Origin: Tetrapyrgos nigripes | Taxonomy: Eukaryota; Basidiomycota; Agaricomycetes; Agaricales; Campanellaceae | Assembly (NCBI GenBank): GCA_013368315.1 | Contig: JAACJM010000001.1 | Coordinates: 124,001 to 188,000 of the forward strand | DNA: 64,000 nucleotides | Reading direction: 5' to 3' | Part shown: one piece after another, positions 23,391-31,406 of the stretch | Numbering within the stretch: the stretch's first letter is position 1 | Layout of the letters: every line of letters starts with the position of its first letter | Made by a program: the position numbers and the translations under genes | The notes under the pieces: model-generated | The model's database searches: none | What the model was told of the DNA's origin: nothing | What the model saw: only the letters and a program-made list of their open reading frames with translations

Positions 23391-23560
23391 ATCTGGCTGG
23401 ATGGTAGCATCATCACAACACAAGGAATTCAAAGAAGGATCCTCCAGTCCAAAGTGTGTCCCAAGTGCAAGGCCCTTCATTAGGACTGTGAGAAATTAGC
23501 AAAGTCAACCATTAATGAGCTGAAATTTGGCTCCTGTTGTCTTCACCCAAATCTCCCTGT
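23391..23560 (+). pseudogene. Helitron-type protein fragment with in-frame stop
   Basis: Frame from 23451 reads KVCPKCKALH, stop (TAG at 23481), DCEKLAKSTIN, then KFGSCCLH. Fungal Helitron proteins have a conserved block of the form CPxCxAxHWxxE, about ten residues, FGxCC. The fit is close, and the stop falls exactly where Trp (TGG) is expected, so a single G-to-A change explains it. The frame closes soon after and no Rep or helicase motifs follow, so this is a dead fragment. Confidence 0.55.
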
Positions 23561-23599
23561 GTCAATCATTCACATAGATATTTAATGTCTCTTTCCAAG

Positions 23600-24500
23600 T
23601 AGTGAACTGCATGGGTATCCTGCAGGTACTTTTGAGGCTACCCGTACCTGTACCTGTGAGCCCTATATACCTGCGGGTCTTGACTTGATGAAGGAAGACT
23701 CAACAATTTGCATTCAAAAAAAGGTGAGAATTAACCATTAGATTATATTAATGCATTGAACTATACCTACAAAGCCTAATTGAAGTGTTTATGGCCCGTC
23801 CAAGCCACCAGCAACTGGCACAGGTCTGGAAATCTGTACCTGTACCCATCAGACCCTTACCCATGACCTGTGACAACCTGCTGGACCTGTGCTTTTCACT
23901 ATTTCCAAAGCCATTCGTTCCCATCCAAATCCTTCCCAAACAACTTCTGCAGAGAATACAAGATTGTCATTGGCATTGACAACCATTCTGTAGATAATTG
24001 CAAAGTAAGCCCAGGCAAACTCTCTGGAATCTCCATAAGACTAACTGACCTCAATCATAGAAACACCTCTACAGCTACCTCTCCTTTCAATTCATCTTCC
24101 CAACATCCATCATCATCCTCAAGTAGGGAACAGTACTGGGATCCCACAGGTAAATTTTTCTGACCCGTCCCTGTACCTGCCAAATCCTGTACCTGTCCAG
24201 GCAGGTGAATGGTTTGGACAGGGCAGATGGGTCATAGGCCTGACCCATGGGATACAATGCATAACAAGTTGGTTCACCAATGTTTCACACCATAAAGTAA
24301 ATGAATGAGTTAAATATTAGTATATATACACTGTGAGTGTCCTTTTTGTGTGAGATGTGAGAAAAAAATTGATAATATTGGGTGGATATGAGGGCTGTCT
24401 ACCTCACAAACAGGTCATGGGTTTGCAGCAGGTTCAGATATACTGACCCATACCTGTACCTGTACCTCCCAACCCATCAAAAACCTGCATACCCATGCTT
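23600..24500. repeat. Diverged repeats with CCTGTACCTG words
   Basis: Words of the type ACCTGTACCTG or CCTGTACC recur near 23647, 23834, 24168, 24188 and 24457, often next to GACCCAT/GACCCGT. The spacing is irregular, so this is not a simple tandem repeat. It looks like several nested or decayed copies of elements whose ends are rich in this word. I could not define element ends. Confidence 0.4.
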
Positions 24501-24728
24501 TTCACTATCTGCAAGTGGTTTTCATTTCTCCTTGATACAATCTGGAACCCAGAACCACAGGCCCTCATGCTGTTTGGTACCAGACATTGAGTATGAGAAG
24601 GAAAGATCTGCTTGGAATTGTTTGTTTTTTTGAGACTAATTAGATGGTCTGTTCATGAGCTGACATACAGTGAGCGTGTACATTAAATATTAGGAAGATG
24701 AACGCATATCAGTCATAGCACTTGGCTT

Positions 24729-25536
24729 TAGGGCTCCTAGCAGATCGGATGATCCGGCGCCATCCAAGTGATTGCTGCTTCGGATTCGGATGCGGATGGT
24801 GCTCCTCCTCCTCCTCCATCTGACGGATAGCATCCGACCAATCCGACAGTAATCTGCGGATGGGAAGCCCAACACTGGAAGTTTCAGAAATACTATATAG
24901 TACTATTACCGAGTAGAGAAATACACAAAAATAAATAACGGCCGCAACCAGTAGTATGTATGGCTTCAACAGACAGCATTAATCCTTCATAACGCTGACT
25001 GGTTTGAGTGTTTCGCGAACGCTGGCGCTCTGATATTGAAGGCGCGGTGTCGGGTCTGAAACCTAGACACATACTTTTCTATTCTTTAATTTATTATCGT
25101 TTCTCTCCAGCTCATATCCTTGGTTTATTTTCTGTTACTCTTTGGCATCACGGAACTGGGACAAACATGGTAAACCACGCCATCGATGGTATATGCTTGC
25201 CATCGTACTCCATAACATGGCACCCTGATGGCAACTGCATACCATCCACTGCCATCTTCAAACCATGATGGTCTTTGCATGGCCAGCATATACCATGCAT
25301 GGCAATGTTCGTCCCAATTCCGTGATGCTTTGCATTCCTTGGCCGCCACCATGTTGTTTATCTTATCTGTATGTCATGTGATCGTAGATATACTATATAA
25401 GGGAAGCAGAACTCATCCGGCGATCATCCGTCGGATGCTTGGATACCATCCGGCGGATGCAGATTGGGATTTGCAGACCACCCATCCGAGCGGATGGCAT
25501 CCGAATCCGACACAATCTGATCCGATAGGAGCCCTA
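24729..25536. mobile_element. hAT-type non-autonomous element (808 bp)
   Basis: Perfect 11-bp terminal inverted repeats, TAGGGCTCCTA at 24729-24739 and TAGGAGCCCTA at 25526-25536, followed inward by imperfect CGGATC/CATCCG-rich subterminal repeats. An exact 8-bp target duplication, CTTGGCTT, flanks it (24721-24728 and 25537-25544); 8 bp is the hAT hallmark. No transposase ORF. Many CATCC/GGATG words on both sides may be transposase-binding repeats. It contains a second, nested element. Confidence 0.85.
25145..25328. mobile_element. Nested foldback MITE (184 bp) inside the hAT element
   Basis: Ends pair over about 24 nt: GCATCACGGAACTGGGACAA on the left and, as reverse complement, GCATCACGGAATTGGGACGA on the right. 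The interior is also palindromic (GATGGTATATGCTTGCCATC against GCATGGTATATGCTGGCCAT in reverse), so the whole element can fold back. TTTG flanks both ends (25141-25144, 25329-25332), a likely 4-bp target duplication (5 bp, CTTTG, if the right C is counted outside). No coding capacity. Family unknown. Confidence 0.7.
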
Positions 25537-25635
25537 CTTGGCTTGCAAGTCCAACAAATTCCTCTCCAAATTATTCAATGGTCTCTCTATAGTCATGCTG
25601 AGGAACTGGCATTTATTTTACATACATTTGATACA

Positions 25636-25750
25636 AGGAAGATGAAGGTATGCAATAGCCATAGCACTTGACTTGCCATTCCAGCAAATTCCTCTCCAAA
25701 TCATTCAATGGTCTACCTATAGCCATGCTGAGGAACTGACATTTGTTTTT
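25636..25750. repeat. Tandem duplication copy 2, intact empty site
   Basis: Matches copy 1 without the 808-bp insertion. The target octamer appears once, as CTTGACTT at 25667-25674, one base different from the duplicated CTTGGCTT. Roughly 115 bp. Confidence 0.7.
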
Positions 25751-25830
25751 CACAAGAAAGGCCAGTGTATCCAAAGATCACAGATTCAGAAGGATAGGAC
25801 TTGAAGCATGCACAGTGAGCCTTCAGTGAG

Positions 25831-26005
25831 GTATGGGTTATGATGCACAAAAGATTTAAATAATGAAGTACATGGTACTTATTAATTAGGTTTCTATGTT
25901 TTCTATGTAAAAAATGGTGCAAAGGCGTTGGTTGTAAAGCTTGGGTTATAAAGCATAAAGGATTAAAATGATGAACTACATGGAACTTATCAGGTTTCTA
26001 TTGTA
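25831..26005. repeat. Direct repeat, two diverged copies, period about 110 bp
   Basis: TGGGTTATGATGCACAAAAG ... GGTTTCTATG (from about 25832) and TGGGTTATAAAGCATAAAGG ... GGTTTCTATT (from about 25943) align over about 65 bp, including TACATGG and ACTTAT in both. The word TGTAAAGCTT/CGTAAAGCTT occurs again near 25932 and 26195. Confidence 0.5.
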
Positions 26006-26010
26006 AGTCA

Positions 26011-26205
26011 GACTCGCAGTGGAATGGAGGCACAATAGCACCGACATAAAAATGATACATGATTCACAGTGGAATGGAGGCGCGCCAGCGCCGACTTAGC
26101 GGGGGTTTGGGGGCGCAGCCCCCTACAAGCTGTCGACCCAATGCCGTAGGAATGGAGCGAGCGAAGCGAGTCTCCATGACAAAGGCATGGGTCGTAAAGC
26201 TTGTC
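26011..26205. repeat. GC-rich foldback block
   Basis: CAGTGGAATGGAGGC occurs twice (about 26014 and 26053), each followed by a GCACCGAC/GCGCCGAC word. Then a hairpin GGGGGC-GCA-GCCCCC (26109-26123) and a second one, ATGGAG ... CTCCAT, around GCGAGCGAAGCGAG. It contrasts sharply with the AT-rich DNA around it and looks like a mobile-element end rather than a gene. Confidence 0.45.
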
Positions 26206-26437
26206 ACGTATGAACAATTGAGTACATTAAATACATAATCGGGTTGTGAGCCTCAACCATCCTTGCCAATGGATAAATATAAAAAAGCGACTCTGAAAGA
26301 AAGCTAAAGGGAAGGATACTCAATCACCAGCCAATGCTCTCTCGTCATGCTGCTGTTTCTTCCGGCTTTTCCTGGCCCGAGCCTTAGCTGACTTGGATAT
26401 CCGTCGGACTTGAGGTGGTTGATATCTAAATGACTCA

Positions 26438-27175
26438 TTAAGCGCGAAGCTGAGAAACCCGAATGTCCTTGACCCACGTTGCTCCCCGTTTGACGAGCTC
26501 AGGTAACTCGGAAACACTCAAAGTGATCTTCATATATGGTGCCTGTTTTTGCTTCGGGCTAAAATGCAAACTATCAGCGTCCCGTCGATCGACGACAGAA
26601 AGATGACGCACAAGTTCTTCCCTTCCAGTGCCAATGCTATGCTTTCCTGCCGTAGTCTCTCTTGTTCCATGTCCTTCTCGGAACTCCCAATATCATTGCC
26701 TTCTTGTTGATCCCCTCTTCCACCCCGACAGTTCACATCATCACGGAGTTGAAGATCATCTAGTAGACCTATTTCATTGTACTGATGCAGACCTATGCGA
26801 CGTGGGGAGCGCTTTTGGACCAGCGACTTGAGGTATTCTCGCTTGATTATCTCAACCACGGAAATCAAACGCGGTGTTGTTGACATAGGGTTATGGGCAT
26901 TGGCCTTCTGCTTGTTCTTGTCGTGATGGGTCTCACCGGAAATCAGGCTTCCTGTGTTAGGGTCGAGTTTGATGGTAGCAGGAAGAGTATGATATACGAG
27001 GGGCCTGGATTCTGAGTTCTACATCAGAAACAGGATGAGCATCATAGACATGAAGGCGGAGTGAGCTCACCTGAAGACTCTCAAGAGAAAATGAAACCCA
27101 TGCTTTGATTTTGCCACCTTGGGTGACACGGATTACTTGGGGTCCGTTGTCAGCGACTGCGCCCGAGTCAGTCAT
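26438..27175 (-). CDS. Alba-domain protein, Rpp25/Pop6-like
   Basis: Alba proteins of this type bind RNA and form part of RNase P/MRP; others act on mRNA. Start at 27175 (MTDSGAVADNGPQVIRVTQG). Core motifs: GGKIKAWVSFSLESL, PLVYHTLPATIKL, then PRLISVVEIIKREYLKSL, matching the Alba/Rpp25 pattern GGKI...LP...VEIIKR, and GLHQYNEIGLLDDL. After an Asp/Glu/Gln-rich stretch a last intron (donor GTGCGTC, acceptor ATTTTAG) leads to APYMKITLSVSELPELVKRG and the end WVKDIRVSQLRA at 26438. A downstream open stretch at 26320-26517 is an out-of-frame shadow of this last exon and the 3' flank. Shares a 72-bp promoter with Mis12. Confidence 0.75.
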
Positions 27176-27247
27176 GGATGGGAGTTGAGGAACGCGTCAA
27201 AGTCGTGTCGCGTGTGCCACCGTAGATCACGTGCATCACGACGCGCT
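27176..27247. promoter_or_regulatory. 72-bp bidirectional promoter with MCB and E-box
   Basis: Separates the start codons of the Alba-like gene (27175, minus) and Mis12 (27248, plus). It holds ACGCGT at 27192-27197, the MluI cell-cycle box bound by MBF in fungi, and CACGTG at 27228-27233. Such a short spacer means both leaders are very short or one promoter lies inside the other gene. Confidence 0.5.
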
Positions 27248-28171
27248 ATGACCACTGCGTCCACTTCGAGTTCAACTAAACTTCTCCCCCCTCTTTTGAT
27301 TCCAGAAGCCCTAGGCTTCGCGCCCCAGTTATTCCTGGACGACGTGATAAACGCCGCTAACAATGCCGTCGGGGATGCCGTCGATGGTATAGAGGGCTTA
27401 TTGCAAAAGTGGGCGGACGAACGTTCCAGTCAACAAGACAGCACCCAGGAAGTTGAACAGGGACTTGTCCTATTCCAGACTCTCCTTGAATATCATACAG
27501 ATCTCGCTTTCGACTTCTTTGAAGCCTGGGCTCTGAAGAATATCTTTGCATGTCCTCCGGATTTACCTATTGTCCTTCCACATCATGAAGGCCTGGATTT
27601 GACGACTCAACCCGAGAAGGAAAAAGAACTCATGGACGAGATAACCGCATTGAGAGAACGTTTAGTGAATGTAGGTTTATGTCCAACCGAATGCTCTTCC
27701 AGTTGTTGATCACTTCATTTGAATCAGGAACGGCGGACCAAGAAGCTGTTAACGCGTGCCATCCGGGTGTCCAGGCAACAGCGAATACGCGCAGAAAAAC
27801 GACGCGAACGACTCTCTGTTCTTGATACCCCTCGAATGGATGTTTTGGCACGTCTACCATCCCAGTTACTGTCAATGCACGAAGCTGTTGTGGAACTTCC
27901 TCCCCTTGACCCTGTAGCAGTGGCAGCCTTGATACAGATACCAATGACAGAACCTGGCAAACGTCAATGGGAGACGAGCAAGGCGGGTTACTTGAACTGG
28001 GTGGTCAATCAACTGCTGCAGAGAGCAAACAAGGGTAGCGTTTCCACCACTGTGGCGGATCTCAGCAGAGACGCGACGGAAGTCGGTACAGCGATACAAC
28101 TTAGGGAAGCTTGCGAGAGGGCTGATGTTCTGCGGATTGGTTTACGCGATTTAGAACCCATGGAAGAATGA
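27248..28171 (+). CDS. MIS12: Kinetochore MIND-complex subunit Mis12/Mtw1
   Basis: Part of the MIND/Mis12 complex that joins the inner centromere (CENP-C) to Ndc80. Two exons: 27248 to about 27668 and from about 27729 to the stop at 28171, with an intron GTAGGT...AATCAG. Family signature LLIPEALGFAPQLFLDDVINAANNAVGDAVDG is at residues about 15-45, as in Mis12 proteins (F-P-Q-F...DD..N....). Then QVLFQTLLEYHTDLAFDFFEAW-like helix and a basic coiled-coil stretch (ERRTKKLLTRAIRVSRQQRI). The C-terminal part is helical. Length of about 290 residues is normal. The ACGCGT box upstream suggests periodic expression. Confidence 0.85.
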
Positions 28172-28638
28172 TGAATGATTTGGTTTGGATTTGGATGTGA
28201 GCTGTAGGCGTTATTATTGGGGCAGCGCTCAGAGGGACATCTTGTATTAAAGTATGATAATAATACTTTGTAGATCTTACGCTATTCAATTCGGTTATGT
28301 CGGTCACCATAACAGTGGGTCATGATGAAGGTGCTTAGCGACGTGACTGGAAGATACTTATTGTGGTGTAATCGTGGGAGTTGATAGCTCCCTTGTAGTG
28401 GACCACCACACAAGTCTTTCTCTGCAGCTTCATTCTCTTCTTCTTTACTCTACGTCGGCCGGTCCGTTCTGCGACTGCTAAGTACTCAAAGGTCCTTGCT
28501 TTGAGTCTTTTAAACGGTCGTCTTTTTCTTTTCCCGGTCCTAGTGGCAGCTTTCACTCCTTATTTTTGTATGCCACCATCTCTCTCTGTCCGACAGTGTC
28601 CATGACCTTTTAACAGCTTTCTGTAACGAAATTATACA
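28172..28638. other. Intergenic, promoter of the eight-TM protein
   Basis: 3' flank of Mis12 and CT-rich promoter sequence (for example CTTCATTCTCTTCTTC near 28428). No gene or repeat seen. Confidence 0.4.
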
Positions 28639-31090
28639 ATGGTGCGCGTCAAAAATGTGTGGAACTATATCCCTCTTCCTGCTATGCTCAAGTTGGTGGT
28701 GAGTGTGATACGCTTCTTGACCTGATATCAACTTATCACATCGCAATGTAGTGGGACCGTCTGACCTTCAACCGCATTACGACTGCATACATCATTTTTT
28801 CCTTGGTTCATTGTTGCATTCAGCTTGGCCTTCAAACAAGGGCTTTCACGATCAACGCAGATGCCGCCAGGAGCTTATACAATCTCTCAGTTCAAGCAAA
28901 CGCAGTCAACAATAGCGTACCAGTTTTGGAAGGAGATACTCTTGAACTGTGTTCAAATGTGGTTGATGCGGATTGTATCGTGGTATGGGATGGCTCAAGA
29001 CCCTCAAATATCTCCTCCAATGTGAACTTGGAATCTGCTTCTTTTCCACCTGTCCCCATCATTTCGACAAGTTCCTCTGCAACTCCCTCTTCGACTTCCT
29101 CCCCAGCGACCACTTCTTCACCCATTTCCTCAAAAGTCACGACCACCTCTGTAACATCTGTTGTAGTCCTCCCGCCTCCTACGACCAGCGCCCCATCAAC
29201 GTCTGAACTTTCGAGACCCATCAGCGAGCAGCAGCCAAACAATCGAGTCAGTCTACCTGAAGATGATGAGGACGAGGACAGCGATAGTGATGATGAGGAT
29301 AGTGACGACGAGGATGATTTCGATAGTGAAGATGAAGAGGAACATGTGTGTTGTGTCTTTCTGCTAATCTGCTTGATGTTTATGAGTTTTTCAGTCTCTA
29401 GGTCGTCGTGGACTCAAGATCATGGCCACAATGTTGGAAAATGGAACCACTGAGGTAAAAGTGTCAGGTCCTGGTTTCACCAACGTAGAACTTAGCAAGT
29501 CCTGTGTTTGGGCCTTGAACTGGCCTGTTGGGATGTGAGTTGCTCTGGTCCTTGGTTCACCAGGCATAGTCTTAAATTATGATACAGACTGGAGAATACC
29601 AAACGTGAAGATGTCGTCTTCATTGCTTTCCAAATTTGGGTGAGTTCCTTATTTCTATCCTCTTCGGACATTTTCTCAGATTACATACAGGTTCTGGGCA
29701 TGTCTTTCGTGGCGTTGATGAACGAAAGTATTCCCCACGTCATTGCTTCACTGCTCACTCATGTCCTAGCCACTGTCTGGTCCAGTTTCCAGGTAAGCGT
29801 ACCTCTAGCCTTCATCCACGTTGATTTTCATGTGTGTTTCATCGTCTTCAGATCTCACACACAGCAAATTTCCGTGCCGATTTCAATCGCGTCATTACCA
29901 ATGGTGCATGCGGAGTTCCTCTTCTGGGAGCGTACTGGGACGAACGAGCTAAAGCGGAATATGCTACCCTTGCCTTGAATATCGCTGCCCTTTTCGTGTC
30001 AGGTTTCCTGAGCTGGAAATTGTTCAAGGTGAGATATGCCTGTCTATATCAAGCTATACCCCATGCCCATTTATCTTCGTGTCTAGTCCTTTGGATGGCT
30101 CACCTTCAAGCGAGTTGGTGCATCATTGACCATCAACCGTATCTACAAGCTTGTCTTGGTTTTGTCCATCATTCTCCAGCTCGCTCTGTTCTTCATGGGT
30201 GCCACGGTTGGACTGTGGATCGACAGTTTGTTCAATGGTCTTGGAGCTGAGCATGCTGAACATGTTACCTTCTACCGTTCAACTTCCTTTATTGCGTTCC
30301 TTCTTCTAATCCCGTGGATAGCGCTGGGATGGATAGGAGTTAGGAAGGAACGTCGATTACCAATGTTTGGATTTTTGGTGCTGTCCATTTTGTATCTCGG
30401 TGCTTGGAGTACTATGTTCTTCAGCGACACGTTCCGTTGGTTGTACTGTAAGTTCTGCCCTTTGCCCCTCATTTTCTGATATCACAAACTGACCCATCTG
30501 TCCCAGTGCATTGGACTTTCTTCTGCCTCGTGGCGTCGGCATCAGTCTTCTTGACCCTCTCGGCCTTCATCGTCGGTCTCGTCTGCAGATACAATTTCGG
30601 AAAGGGACTCCCTCGATATCGTGAGTTTCTTGTTATCTTGGAAGTATTTTCTCTGATCATTCCTGCAGTGGAAGCGCACGAGCCTCTGCCTGGCGATGAT
30701 TTTGCCCCCGTCACCGGTGGCTCCGATATTGAGAAGGTTGCATTCCCTTCAGAAGCTCCCCTCCCGACTTACTCGGCAGCCTTTGGAAAAGAAGTCCCTC
30801 CACCTAGCCAAATGTTCCCTGCTCGCATGGGTCCCCGTTTCTTCAGGACGACTTCTGAGCCGTTTGAAACGCCAAGCAATAGGTCCATAGTAACGGTTCC
30901 ATCGGTGGCCATGACCAGGACTAATTCCCCCGATTCGACGGAGAGGACATTGAATCGATCTAACAGTAAATCAAGCGAAAGAAGCTTCGGTAGTTTGGCT
31001 AGCTACTACTCATATGGTAGCAACCACTCGAGGATGGACAGCTCAGACACTCATAATACTATGCAGGGTAAAAGATGGGTAATCGAGTAG
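28639..31090 (+). CDS. Polytopic membrane protein with acidic Ser/Thr-rich loop, function unknown
   Basis: I do not recognise a named family. Start at 28639 (MVRVKNVWNYIPLPAML), then a first helix in TTAYIIFSLVHCCIQLGL. A loop of about 170 residues follows with N-glycosylation sequons, a Ser/Thr/Pro run and a strongly acidic Asp/Glu run near 29265-29340. Seven further helices: VVFIAFQIWVLGMSFVALM, PHVIASLLTHVLATVW, LALNIAALFVSGFLSWKLF, VLVLSIILQLALFFMG, FIAFLLLIPWIALGWIG, FLVLSILYLGAWSTMFF, FFCLVASASVFLTLSAFIVG. After NFGKGLPRY comes a Ser/Pro-rich cytoplasmic tail ending GKRWVIE at 31090. Eight TM helices in all. The loop after helix 1 is probably outside or lumenal, from its sequons. About ten exons. 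It meets the MAPKKK gene tail to tail. Confidence 0.75.
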
Positions 31091-31406
31091 ATGCGGATAT
31101 TTTAACGTGCTGTGCACATCGCAAGTCGAGTTTTCGAATTTCTGTATCACTGCTGTATTTTCTTTGTCGGAGTCGGGTGCTCACAGACAGTAGTAAGTAG
31201 TTGTTGTGTAGATTGTCTTTGCAATAATAAATCGCATTCAGGCTACATATCTAGTTCAAACTTCAGTCAGAAGAATATGAGCATCAATGTCGGGTCAGAT
31301 TAGCACAGGCTTTACACGAAGAAAGAAAGTACAGACAGAAACTAGGCTACATAAATTGCACATATACAAAATAATAACCAAGAAAGCGTGAGTCCCAAAG
31401 CCCAAA
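31091..31406. other. Convergent 3' flanks
   Basis: Contains the 3' ends of the eight-TM gene and of the MAPKKK gene. AATAAA lies near 31226 on the plus strand. No gene seen. Confidence 0.4.

Larger units (their letters stand above)
24692..25619. repeat. Tandem duplication copy 1, split by a MITE insertion
   Basis: Left part 24692-24728 and right part 25545-25619 together match copy 2 (25636-25750) along their length. The left part begins AGGAAGATGAA and runs to CATAGCACTTGGCTT. The right part runs from CCAACAAATTCCTCTCC to GAGGAACTGGCATTTATTT. The hAT-type MITE lies between them. Confidence 0.7.

Noticed and set aside
26109..26123. GGGGGC hairpin as a transcription terminator
   Set aside because: Hairpin terminators of that kind are bacterial; here it lies in a repeat block without an adjacent gene end.
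22000..26437. CRISPR array or integrated virus in the repeat island
   Set aside because: Repeats are few, diverged and without regular spacers; no polymerase, capsid or integrase sequence is seen.
26320..26517. Separate minus-strand gene ending in a basic RARKSRKKQQ tail
   Set aside because: Overlaps the last exon of the Alba-like gene in another frame; the Alba frame matches the family through its stop at 26438.
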